DNA of 64,000 nucleotides from Nitrosopumilus piranensis (GCF_000875775.1 NZ_CP010868.1:558001-622000), one strand, 5' to 3'. Positions 26,889-34,576 are shown, counted from the stretch's first letter. Notes: a model not told the origin generated them from the letters alone. A program made the numbers and translations.

Positions 26889-26919
26889 GTTATTAAAAAT
26901 TATTAAGAAGTTTAATAAC
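26889..26919. promoter_or_regulatory. Palindrome upstream of znuA1, candidate operator
   Basis: GTTATTAAA (26889-26897) and TTTAATAAC (26911-26919) are perfect 9-bp inverted arms with a 13-bp spacer, 73-103 bp before the ZnuA1 start in AT-rich sequence. A regulator-binding site is inferred from symmetry only. Confidence 0.4.
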
Positions 26920-26981
26920 TAATTTTTCATATTATTAATCGTGGGAAATCCAATAAATATTGAAAATTTCAAAAAACTATC

Positions 26982-27077
26982 ATGTCAAAGATTGTAAAAT
27001 GTCCAAGCTGTGATTGTCATATTGTTCTAAATGATCAAGGACAAAAAGAATTCTGCATTAAGAATAGTTCAAACTAG
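26982..27077 (+). CDS. 31-aa zinc-ribbon-like microprotein
   Basis: The frame reads MSKIVKCPSCDCHIVLND and continues to a Cys in FCIKNSSN. C-x2-C-x-C plus a later Cys could bind zinc. CAATAAATAT about 30 bp upstream looks like a TATA box. It may be a complete tiny protein or a remnant. Confidence 0.4.
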   Translation: MSKIVKCPSCDCHIVLNDQGQKEFCIKNSSN

Positions 27078-27647
27078 AAAAATTGTTTGAAAGTTCAATT
27101 CCGTAAAGGCTTGAACCGTTTATGTAGACAAAGTTTGGTTCACAGACCAATGTCCGTTTTACGAGTATTGGGCAAGTTAATCATTAAGCGAGATTTGAAC
27201 TAAAATGACAATTCCTCATGTGAGAATGTCGGGCATCAAGATAAAACTTTAACCCCGCAATGGAGTTTAAGTCTTGAACTAAAATCACAAGTCCCTTTAA
27301 CGGACTAGATTAGTTCAAGTCTTATAGGATTCAAACTATACTTGTAAAACATTATTTGATATGTAATAACACTCATTCATTTGAATTGAAAAAAAAGAAT
27401 CATTGGAAAACTGAATGTTGACCAAAACATGCCAATAGTAATACTCCATGGTCGGTCAGGATGAATAACTATCGTATTCCAATTTTCCTAGTCCTTCCAT
27501 ACTTGCAAAGGAATTGTAAGACACAACATGCAAGGACCATTCAAATTTAGTTTGTCTAAATATTATAGATGTCTAAAATTTTCTCTTCGTATTTTAAAAT
27601 CGTAAATTAATCTGCATCTTTAATACATTAACCATCCAATCTTTGCT
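27078..27647. other. 570-bp non-coding stretch with repeats and an inverted repeat
   Basis: No gene is evident. It holds a 37-bp repeat copy at 27135-27171, TTTGAACTAAAAT-type elements near 27190 and 27272, and an inverted counterpart at about 27306-27322, so TTGAACTAA and TTAGTTCAA form a hairpin. The last 50 bp carry the TATA-like region of the next gene. Confidence 0.5.
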
Positions 27648-27950
27648 ATGAGTCAACAAGAAACAAAGCCTTGGATTCTTGTAAGTCAAATCAGAGATGA
27701 TACAAAGCCATTGGACTTGGAAATGATTGCACCACAAGTGACTGAACTTGTAGATGAGTGGCAGGTCCAAGGAAGAGTGATGTGGTCTGGGGGATTTGAT
27801 GAGGGATACTCTTCAATGGCAGTTTTTGAGGCTACGGAAGTTGAGGCAAAAGAGTTTTTCAAAAAATACGAACAAATTTGTTCTGGAGTTTTGAATTATT
27901 ATCTTTACCAATGGGACGCAATGCCAATTTTGTCAGTGCTGTCAAAATGA
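27648..27950 (+). CDS. 100-aa conserved-looking protein, ferredoxin-like fold possible
   Basis: A soluble 100-aa protein (MSQQETKPWILVSQI) ending in QWDAMPILSVLSK. The sequence of strand, helix, WSGGFDEGYSSMAVFEA and helix resembles small alpha/beta YCII- or DUF3303-like domains with a C-terminal strand, but I cannot name the family. No neighbour is in operon. Confidence 0.6.
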   Translation: MSQQETKPWILVSQIRDDTKPLDLEMIAPQVTELVDEWQVQGRVMWSGGFDEGYSSMAVFEATEVEAKEFFKKYEQICSGVLNYYLYQWDAMPILSVLSK

Positions 27951-27970
27951 CAATGTAATTTTTTATCTAG

Positions 27971-28129
27971 TCATTTACTTTTTCTTTTTCCACGAAGTTG
28001 GGTTCTACAACATGGGCAGTAAACTCCATCATATTCTAGATATGTATCACAACTAGTGCATCTTTTGATACCTTTTCCATATCTTCTGTATTCAGAACGA
28101 TATCTTTCACAAATCCCTCTACAAGCCAA
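27971..28129 (-). CDS. 52-aa RGIC-type double zinc-ribbon protein (TTG start)
   Basis: The frame begins TTG-GCT-TGT: MACRGICERYRSEYRR, then KRCTSCDTYLEYDGVYCPCC and a basic tail LRGKRKSK. This is the thaumarchaeal small-protein pattern with RGIC-x-RY, C-x2-C and CPCC, of unknown function and probably zinc binding. TTG 28129 gives exactly the family N-terminus. The same frame is open upstream of an in-frame TGA (28133-28135), where more Cys pairs occur, so a longer ancestral protein is possible. Confidence 0.65.
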   Translation of the reverse strand: MACRGICERYRSEYRRYGKGIKRCTSCDTYLEYDGVYCPCCRTQLRGKRKSK

Positions 28130-28132
28130 CTC

Positions 28133-28186
28133 TCATGGAACTAAATGTCCTTTACATTTAGGACAACAATCTTTTGATTTCATCAT
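28133..28186 (-). CDS. 17-codon frame with zinc-ribbon half, possible gene fragment
   Basis: From ATG 28186 the frame reads MMKSKDCCPKCKGHLVP and stops. The same frame extends upstream to 28241 without a start codon but with another pair, VCIFCGGVF, so it looks like a two-knuckle zinc ribbon that lost its start or is read by an unusual one. It lies 3 bp before the RGIC gene and directly after the regulator gene. Confidence 0.35.
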   Translation of the reverse strand: MMKSKDCCPKCKGHLVP

Positions 28187-28241
28187 AGGGTATATGCTAA
28201 AAACACCTCCACAAAAAATACAAACTTTCAGAGTTGCTAGA

Positions 28242-28589
28242 TTACCTATCTCCTTTCACCTTGCGGTTCTTTACAAATGAAAGATTCAGTTCGAAATTCG
28301 CAATGCTAATCTTTGCATTCGTAATTCTACTTTGATACCATGTCACAACATGTCCTGTTTCAGAAAAACCATGTGTCTCTGACACTAGTGAACAATCTTT
28401 CAGCTTACTAATTTTTTTGTATGTTGAACTAAGCGGAATATTCAACTCTTTTGAAATATCTTGAATCATTTTTGGCTCATTAATTATTGAAAATAAGATG
28501 TGTCGTGATTCTAAATCTGCTAATTCATTGAAAACCTTATGTGAAATATCATATTTTTCTACCAGTAAAGGACGCAGTTTTTTTCGCAA
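28242..28589 (-). CDS. Winged-helix transcriptional regulator
   Basis: A 115-aa protein with a helix-turn-helix: SRHILFSIINEPKMIQDI followed by LNIPLSSTYKKISKLKD, an ArsR/MarR-like winged helix, then a wing and a C-terminal helix. It starts at TTG 28589. It is divergent from the phnD-like gene with a perfect palindrome between them, so it may regulate phnD and itself. Confidence 0.72.
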   Translation of the reverse strand: MRKKLRPLLVEKYDISHKVFNELADLESRHILFSIINEPKMIQDISKELNIPLSSTYKKISKLKDCSLVSETHGFSETGHVVTWYQSRITNAKISIANFELNLSFVKNRKVKGDR

Positions 28590-28653
28590 GCAAAAATTTC
28601 TGAAAAAAACTATGATATAAGAAAATTAGTAATTCCATAAATATAGAATATTA

Positions 28654-28683
28654 TTTTAAAACATATCTTATCCTGTTTTAAAA
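28654..28683. promoter_or_regulatory. Perfect 10-bp-arm palindrome between the regulator and phnD
   Basis: TTTTAAAACA (28654-28663) and TGTTTTAAAA (28674-28683) are perfect inverted arms separated by 10 bp, one helical turn apart, between the divergent genes 28242-28589 and 28747-29721. This is the layout of an operator for a dimeric winged-helix protein. Confidence 0.5.
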
Positions 28684-28746
28684 AATTAAAACATGATTGT
28701 AAAATTTTGTATTGGTTAATAACAAAGTCAAAAACATTTTGTATTT

Positions 28747-29721
28747 GTGAATAGTTCAACAAAACCCATTTTAGTAATTTCTGTAATTGTTGCAGCTGCA
28801 GCAGGTTTGGCAGTTGGGTTTTCAATTAATGGTTTTTCAGAGGACAATTCAAGTAATGTTGTAACCAGTCAAAGTACTTCTGACGAAATCAAGAAAATTA
28901 CAATAGGAGTTATGCCAAATGAAGATCCTATGGTGTTTGAACTGCAATCTCAGATGCTAGAAGAATATTTCACAGAAAAACTTGGTATTGAAACAGAAGT
29001 TTTCTTTCCAACAGATGCAACCACAACTGTTGAATCAATTGTGACTGGTGATACACAAATTGCGTTTATGAGTGCACGACCAGCAGAGTTTGCCTATGAA
29101 AGAAGTGACGAAAAGACATTGTTGTTTATGGCCGAAGTTCGTCCCTTTAAAAGCGCTGGAGGCGAAAAACTAGACACGTTTTACTGGAGTGAATTTTGGG
29201 TAAAGAAGGATAGTGGCATCAACAAACTAGAAGATGCAAAAGGAAAGAACGTTGCATTTTCAGGTCCAACATCAACTAGTGGATATTTGTTCCCAATGTC
29301 AAAGCTTGTAGATAGGGGATTGATAAAATCAGGAGATGGGGCTGATACATTTTTCAGCAATGTTTTGTTTAGCGGTGGATACCAACAATCACTCAATGCA
29401 CTGATTGAAGGCCAAGTAGATATCGCAGCAGGAGGAGATCATGCCAAATATCGTTATCTTACACCTGAAGAACTAAGCCAGATCAAAGTCATAGAGAGAC
29501 AAGGACCTGTACCTACTCATGGAATTACATATCGTGCAGACCTGGTAAGTCCTGAGATTATTACAAAGTTTGAAAAAGCTATACTAGATATGAAGTCTGA
29601 AAGACCAGATCTGTTAGAAAAAGCATTATTTGGCGCTACAGACTTTACACCAGTTAATCATCATGCACACTTGGCAGCATTAGATAGTGCTCTTGCAAGT
29701 ACCCAGATACCAGCTATCTGA
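28747..29721 (+). CDS. phnD: PhnD-type phosphonate/phosphite substrate-binding protein
   Basis: 324 aa with an N-terminal anchor helix (VISVIVAAAAGLAVGF) and a periplasmic-binding-protein type II fold. KKITIGVMPNEDP, the FSGPTSTSGYLFP ligand loop and QVDIAAGGD are typical of PhnD/PtxB. It starts at GTG 28747. No phnC or phnE is adjacent, so it must share a transporter or sense its ligand. The upstream palindrome and divergent regulator form a likely control unit. Confidence 0.88.
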   Translation: MNSSTKPILVISVIVAAAAGLAVGFSINGFSEDNSSNVVTSQSTSDEIKKITIGVMPNEDPMVFELQSQMLEEYFTEKLGIETEVFFPTDATTTVESIVTGDTQIAFMSARPAEFAYERSDEKTLLFMAEVRPFKSAGGEKLDTFYWSEFWVKKDSGINKLEDAKGKNVAFSGPTSTSGYLFPMSKLVDRGLIKSGDGADTFFSNVLFSGGYQQSLNALIEGQVDIAAGGDHAKYRYLTPEELSQIKVIERQGPVPTHGITYRADLVSPEIITKFEKAILDMKSERPDLLEKALFGATDFTPVNHHAHLAALDSALASTQIPAI

Positions 29722-29770
29722 AATTTTGATAGGATGCATTATTACTCTAAAATAATTATTTTACATGTGG

Positions 29771-29874
29771 CCAATACCCGGTAAACAGTATTTACCGTGT
29801 AAACCAAGCCATTTTCACACCTAAAACAGCAAGGGACTTGAACTAATTTGACAAGTCACCTCGAAGGCCCTCAC
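29771..29874. repeat. Composite repeat: 37-bp element plus 55-bp element
   Basis: 29771-29807 is the reverse complement of 25050-25086 at 33 of 37 positions (the copy at 27135-27171 is weaker). It contains a perfect hairpin CGGTAAA/TTTACCG (29779-29797). 29808-29862 matches 33606-33660 at 46 of 55 positions. The end, CCTCGAAGGCCCTCAC (29859-29874), matches the 3' end of tRNA-His (24863-24878) at 14 of 16. All copies are intergenic. Confidence 0.75.
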
Positions 29875-29942
29875 TTTTGACCTTCCGTCTAAAAGTATGG
29901 TGAAAATTATAACTAATTATGGTGATTTTGCATTAGATTAGT

Positions 29943-30566
29943 ATGAATAATTTTAATTATTTTTTCACTCCTGTTGGTCCTGAATACAAGAAAAAATTTG
30001 CAAGAAATGTTGGTATTGCCGTTTTGATTCTCTTTGTATTTTATGGTATAATGCATCTAATTGGGGATATCTCAAAACCCGAAGAAACTAAGATGATAAA
30101 TGACACTCTTTTTACCATTCCATCTGCCCAAGAATTTCTTAATATGGATTGTGAAAATCTGAATCATTTTTACCCTGAATTTCCAAGTGAGGATGTTGCA
30201 GACGCTTGGATAACCCGAATGCATGAGTGTATAAATGAACAAGAAAAAGTAAATGATAAACATAAAGTAATTGAACTATTCAAAAACACTCCTGAGGTTA
30301 AGGCATTTCATATGCAATATGAAAATGCACGGACCTCTCTGAGAGATGATCACATATCTTACTTTTCAGGAAGTGAAGATGGTTATCTTGTTAGAATGAA
30401 TTTATTTTTTGATGAAAACAATGTGATGAAAAATATGGATTTTCATTGTTACTATCAAAAAGTTCACCAGTTTGAACTTCCTCAAGAGGATTTAGTATCC
30501 AAAATAGAAAAATACGACTGTAAAGAATTTGCCGAGTTAGAAAATGAAAACTATGTACAAAAATAA
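29943..30566 (+). CDS. Membrane-anchored protein of unknown function
   Basis: 207 aa, with a short cytoplasmic start, one hydrophobic helix (NVGIAVLILFVFYGIMHL, about residues 23-40) and a charged domain of about 160 residues. Cys residues occur in MDCENL, HECINE, FHCYYQ and YDCKEF. No family is recognised. It is flanked by non-coding repeat-bearing DNA on both sides. Confidence 0.6.
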   Translation: MNNFNYFFTPVGPEYKKKFARNVGIAVLILFVFYGIMHLIGDISKPEETKMINDTLFTIPSAQEFLNMDCENLNHFYPEFPSEDVADAWITRMHECINEQEKVNDKHKVIELFKNTPEVKAFHMQYENARTSLRDDHISYFSGSEDGYLVRMNLFFDENNVMKNMDFHCYYQKVHQFELPQEDLVSKIEKYDCKEFAELENENYVQK

Positions 30567-30771
30567 AATATCATCATTCCAAAATAATTAGAACTTAAGA
30601 CCAAAAACGTTTAGTTTCTTGGTGACAGTTCCAATTATGTATTGTTTTGTAAAATAGTATTTAGGATATTCTTATGATTTGTATGAATAATTTCTACGTC
30701 TGGCTTTTATGTGATATTTGCCTGATATCATTATACAATTGATGGGAGTCATTCATCTTGTATCAGACCCT

Positions 30772-30802
30772 ACCCTAACCTAGGTTGGGTCAATTTTGAC
30801 CC
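30772..30802. promoter_or_regulatory. Twin adjacent palindromes upstream of the secreted protein
   Basis: AACCTAGGTT (30777-30786, perfect 10-bp palindrome, flanked by ACCCT and GGGT) is followed directly by GGGTCAATTTTGACCC (30787-30802, 7-bp arms with a 2-bp spacer). They lie 91-121 bp before the ATG at 30893. The rest of the 326-bp gap 30567-30892 holds nothing else I can name. Confidence 0.45.
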
Positions 30803-30892
30803 GACTTTATCATTACTTTGTGCGTAAAAATTGCCATTTTTACTAACAATTTATCAGTGCCTATTATAAGGAAAAACCATGTCGGTTTTTTT

Positions 30893-32320
30893 ATGGTGGG
30901 CGTGAAAATTCTTGTCATTAGTGTTGCGTTTGCATTGTTTTTTGCAGCAAGTCCTGCATTTGCACAGGAATCAGTTGCGACAAGTAATCAAACAACGTTG
31001 TCAGGTGATCTTCAAAGCAATCCTGTTGCACAAGATATTCTAAAAAAGATAGAGCAGACAAAAAAATGGATTGCTGATCTTGAGCAAAGAAACTATGAAA
31101 AACTGAAAACACAAAAAGAGTTGGAGGAAAAAAGAGCACATTCTCTTCAAATACTAAATCAAGATCTTGCAGAATGGGAAAAATTATGGGAGTATTTTTC
31201 CTCTTACAATGCATTTGATAGATTTGTAGACAAGATTCCTGATTCTCAAGTGCAAAATGTTTTTTGGGATCAGTTTGAATTCAAGGAACAAAAGGTCAAG
31301 GCAGGAAGAGATGCATTCAAAGAAGTACTTGCTGATGGAGGTTCCAGACAAGATGCACTTCAAGCATATTTTACAGCAGCTGAAACTAAAAGAATAGAAC
31401 TTATCGAAACAAATTCCCAGTTTAATGTAAATCATAACTTGGCATATTATTCACAACAAATTCTCTTTGATAAAGAAGGCCAATTCACTGACTCTCCTAT
31501 AACTGGCGAACAACTACGAAAATACTATGAGGATTACAGGACAAACCCTGCCTATTTGGAGGCAAACCCTGATGATGTAGTGTCTTGGGAGGATCTTAGC
31601 CAAACAAATCCTCATACCAAATGTAGGGATGGACATGTTGTAGTGTATAGATTTCATGCAGATGACTATGTTTGTGTAAGCGGTTCTACTGCAGAGATGT
31701 GGGTACGTCATGGAATGGGTGAGATTACAGGAGATGGACAAAATCAGTTTGATCAAGAACCTGTTACGCCACTTACAAAATGTAATGATGGGTTTGTAGT
31801 AATATTTAACATTGAAACTCAGAAATATTCCTGCATACTTGATGATACTGCAAAATACTGGATAGAGCAAGGACTGGCAGAATTTCACAGTGTTGATGAC
31901 TATGTAGCAACCAGCATTGAGAATAAAGATAACTCTCAGAGAACTGAAGAAGTAAATTTGCAAATATGGGAAATGAAAAAAGAATATGAAGAAAAGAAGA
32001 TAGAACTAAAAAAACTGTATGATAAAAAATATGATGATGCATTAGCTGAATCAAAACGTGATGAAAAAAACGTAACTCTTGATTATACTCAGCGTTCAGG
32101 AATGTCACAAAAAGAACTTAGCATAAAAATTGGTGAGATAAGAGAAAGATATGAATCTCAAAAAGAAACTCTTCTGAAAAACAAAATCCATGACTTGAAA
32201 AATCTTGAAAATGAATTTGAGCAAAGCATGAAAGACCTTGTATCTTTTTACGAACAAGACCCGTATGTTGAAGTTAGATTAAACATGGGACGTACTGGAT
32301 ATGAGGCAGTTGCTAGATGA
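30893..32320 (+). CDS. Secreted coiled-coil protein with two Cys-DG-Cys-TA-W repeats
   Basis: I chose ATG 30893, which gives a clean signal peptide (MVGVKILVISVAFALFF, cleaved after AFA-QE). After a coiled-coil region rich in Lys/Glu come two copies of one short domain: TKCRDGHVVVYRF, YVCVSGSTAEMWVRHG and TKCNDGFVVIFNI, YSCILDDTAKYWIEQG, each with two Cys about 18 residues apart, likely a disulfide. A second long coiled coil (about residues 355-460) ends the protein. 475 aa; function unknown, probably cell surface. Confidence 0.7.
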   Translation: MVGVKILVISVAFALFFAASPAFAQESVATSNQTTLSGDLQSNPVAQDILKKIEQTKKWIADLEQRNYEKLKTQKELEEKRAHSLQILNQDLAEWEKLWEYFSSYNAFDRFVDKIPDSQVQNVFWDQFEFKEQKVKAGRDAFKEVLADGGSRQDALQAYFTAAETKRIELIETNSQFNVNHNLAYYSQQILFDKEGQFTDSPITGEQLRKYYEDYRTNPAYLEANPDDVVSWEDLSQTNPHTKCRDGHVVVYRFHADDYVCVSGSTAEMWVRHGMGEITGDGQNQFDQEPVTPLTKCNDGFVVIFNIETQKYSCILDDTAKYWIEQGLAEFHSVDDYVATSIENKDNSQRTEEVNLQIWEMKKEYEEKKIELKKLYDKKYDDALAESKRDEKNVTLDYTQRSGMSQKELSIKIGEIRERYESQKETLLKNKIHDLKNLENEFEQSMKDLVSFYEQDPYVEVRLNMGRTGYEAVAR

Positions 32321-32379
32321 TGAAAGAATTTCAGCCTTTGTGTATGTAGAATTAACTATAAAAAAATTGGAAGAAGAGA

Positions 32380-32691
32380 TTATCCTCTTCCCATTGCAGC
32401 ATATTTTCCCTTGCGACCCCTTACAAAAAAGGCAGTGGCAATTCCGCCAAACACGCCTGTAGACAGTATAAGAGCACCAAGCACTCCGTCTGCTGCAAAC
32501 ATTGGAGTCCCAGAACCTGTACTGGGGTTCTCATTTGCAATTCTTACTCTGTCTTCTGAAAGCTTGATGTAATCTTCAAGTCCAGTATTTGCAGAAGATG
32601 GCAGGTATTGTGCAAATGCAAGGCTGCTAACAGAAGGCAATATCAAAACACTTAACATCACTCCTGTCATGATTATCTTTTTTCCACTCAT
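32380..32691 (-). CDS. Small exported protein with C-terminal membrane helix
   Basis: 103 aa: signal-like helix (GVMLSVLILPSVSSLAFA), an acidic spacer (LEDYIKLSEDRVRIANEN), the motif NPSTGSGTP, then a second hydrophobic segment (VLGALILSTGVFGGIATA) and a basic tail (RGRKGKYAAMGRG). The spacer, motif and helix resemble the end of the divergent regulator 32783-33535. The two-ended hydrophobic layout is like sorted surface proteins. No named family. Confidence 0.65.
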   Translation of the reverse strand: MSGKKIIMTGVMLSVLILPSVSSLAFAQYLPSSANTGLEDYIKLSEDRVRIANENPSTGSGTPMFAADGVLGALILSTGVFGGIATAFFVRGRKGKYAAMGRG

Positions 32692-32782
32692 TGAATTACT
32701 TAGGTGATTTTTGCATAAAGGGTTTGATGAAATTTTTGTTTTACTAATCCTTACATACTATAATGTCCTATATTATACACCT

Positions 32783-33535
32783 ATGAGCAATGAGACTTCA
32801 AAACCTGTAGATGCTGTAAATATTTTCTCATTAGATGATGAAAAAATGAAAATTCTAGCCAAAGTAATTTCAAACAAGTCAAGCATTTCTATTTTGAATT
32901 TGTTATTTGATGATGAACTAACTGCAAATGAGATTGCTCAAAAAACAAACATGTCATTGCAACTAGTTAAACACTATCTAGAAAAAATGCAACAAATTGA
33001 GCTTGTATGTGTATCAAAAACTGAGAAAAACTCAAAGGCACGTGACATGAACTACTACAAGGCATCAAAGCTTGCAATTGTAATTACTCCTTCAAAAATT
33101 ACAGAGAAAACAAAACAAAGCAAACTACTGTTGCGTTCTTTTCATTCAATATCCAAAGTATTTGGAATGGGAGTTGCCTCTGCAATAACTGCAATGTCTG
33201 TAATTGTAATGTCTGCTGAAAGTAGACTATTAGAGCCAATACAGAGCTGGTACTCTCAGTTTAGTTTGCCTATCAAAATCCCTGGAACTGGCCTTGCAAA
33301 CTCTATGGATGAATCGCTTTACTTGGCAAAGACAAAGGTAGATTCAGTGGTGTCAAACCCTGGAGCAGGCTCTGGAACTCCGTATCTGGATCCTTACACT
33401 GGCGTTTCAGGATTGGCAGGAACTGATTTTGTAATCATGTTATCTGTACTTGCAGGTGCGGGAGCAGTATTGTCATTTGTATTTTTTAATAACGTGATTC
33501 AATCATTTCAGAAACCAGATGAATCTGTCAATTGA
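32783..33535 (+). CDS. Membrane-anchored winged-helix regulator
   Basis: 250 aa. The N-terminal ArsR-type winged helix (about residues 15-85; LTANEIAQKTNMSLQLVKHY as recognition helix) is cytoplasmic. A first membrane helix (MGVASAITAMSVIVM) leads to an outer domain of about 60 residues with ESLYLAKTKVDSVVSNP and GAGSGTPYLDP, then a second helix (FVIMLSVLAGAGAVLSFVFF). The frame is open to 32711, but ATG 32783 follows a TATA-like TATTATACAC. It is likely a one-component signal regulator, paired with the divergent gene. Confidence 0.75.
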   Translation: MSNETSKPVDAVNIFSLDDEKMKILAKVISNKSSISILNLLFDDELTANEIAQKTNMSLQLVKHYLEKMQQIELVCVSKTEKNSKARDMNYYKASKLAIVITPSKITEKTKQSKLLLRSFHSISKVFGMGVASAITAMSVIVMSAESRLLEPIQSWYSQFSLPIKIPGTGLANSMDESLYLAKTKVDSVVSNPGAGSGTPYLDPYTGVSGLAGTDFVIMLSVLAGAGAVLSFVFFNNVIQSFQKPDESVN

Positions 33536-33605
33536 TTTGTGTTACAATCAGTAATTTCGCTAGTTTCTGGGGATGTTTGTAAAACGATTATTGGTATGTG
33601 ATCCA

Positions 33606-33660
33606 GTCATTTTTACGCCTAAAATAATGAGGGCCTTGAACTAATTTGAAAAGTCACCTC
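33606..33660. repeat. 55-bp element, second copy
   Basis: This matches 29808-29862 at 46 of 55 positions without gaps. It includes CTTGAACTAATTTGA, shared in shorter form with 27190 and 27272. Just upstream, TTATTGG (33589-33595) vaguely recalls the end of the 37-bp element. Intergenic. Confidence 0.65.
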
Positions 33661-33727
33661 AAGAGTTCTCTATCATTTTCATAATTTCTTTTTAAGGTCG
33701 AAAAGTCGTTTTAACAATTAGCAGCAA

Positions 33728-34022
33728 TTATAATTTTGTAGGTCCTATATCCAATAATCTTGAGATATTTTTTATATTGATGCTTTTGAATAATTCTACT
33801 TCCTCGTCCCTGTTATCCATGCTGATGAAGAGTAAATGTTCCTCATCAATAGGAAAAGTCATTCTCCTAATTTTCTCATATGATGTAACTGAGTATCGAG
33901 GTTTACCAACCTTGTCTTTGATCTCTGCATGTGATTTCCATGATTCAATTGTTCTTTTGTTTCTTCTAAGGAAAACAGCTGTCTGATATCATCACGACGT
34001 TTTTGAAATCATAATTGGCCAT
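33728..34022 (-). pseudogene. Frameshifted remnant of a small gene
   Basis: From ATG 34022 the minus strand starts MANYDFKNVV but soon stops. A second frame continues with FQKRRDDIRQLFSLEE, and a third gives WKSHAEIKDKVGKPRYSV, RRMTFPIDEEHLLFISM and DIGPTKL, ending at TAA 33728. Each part looks protein-like, so a gene broken by about two frameshifts is likely. The plus-strand frame over the same DNA is not protein-like. No family is recognised. 33536-33727 and 34023-34188 show only repeat sequence or nothing. Confidence 0.45.
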
Positions 34023-34188
34023 ATAAATTGCAAATAGCTGAAAATCTCACATTTTTGTTTGATGTCATCAAAGATTCTAAAAAACTCTTATAATCTTTCC
34101 ATTATTTCATTAGTTTTTACTATTACAAAATATGATCATGTCTTGTTGCCAACATATTCTTATTTGAGAAAACTATCTCTTACACTGA

Positions 34189-34557
34189 CTAAAATATTCC
34201 AAATTTACTTGATTCCATCTCTTCTTTTATGGCAAGTTTGAATCTGGGTGATTTGTTTTCTAGATTATTAGTCAACCATGTTAAAAACTTCTTTTCAGTG
34301 CCTTTTCCCTTTAATTTTTCAAAATCAGAGCCCATCATATCCACTAATTTTTGAACAAGTGACTTGTTTACACTTAGAACAAAAAAATGCCATCCAAAGG
34401 CAAATTCAGAGTCTGTCATCACAAAATCTTCTTCCCCATGAACCATTTCTTCTAAAAGCGATAATTGTCTTGTAAGTGCCTTACTTGTTTTATCATAATC
34501 AACTGCTGATACATTAATGTGCATTCTTTCATCCATGATTGATTTATGTGCAAACAA
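34189..34557 (-). CDS. 122-aa protein of unknown function
   Basis: Mostly helical soluble protein (SKALTRQLSLLEEMVHG, FEKLKGKGTEKKFLTWLT). Several starts are possible: ATG 34557, or ATG 34536 (MDERMHINVS), or the ATG 4 codons after that. It ends close to the SAM methyltransferase on the same strand (20 bp upstream of its start), so they could be cotranscribed. Family not recognised. Confidence 0.55.
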   Translation of the reverse strand: MFAHKSIMDERMHINVSAVDYDKTSKALTRQLSLLEEMVHGEEDFVMTDSEFAFGWHFFVLSVNKSLVQKLVDMMGSDFEKLKGKGTEKKFLTWLTNNLENKSPRFKLAIKEEMESSKFGIF

Positions 34558-34576
34558 AATAAAAGGATTACAGGAA

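Noticed and set aside
29831-29866. A tRNA-like T-arm in the repeat (GGGACTTGAACT)
   Set aside because: No acceptor, D or anticodon stems can be built around it on either strand; only the possible att relation to tRNA-His is kept.
33777-33986. Plus-strand 69-codon frame
   Set aside because: It lies opposite the decayed minus-strand gene, is Ser/Leu-rich as antisense frames are, and has no motif or promoter.
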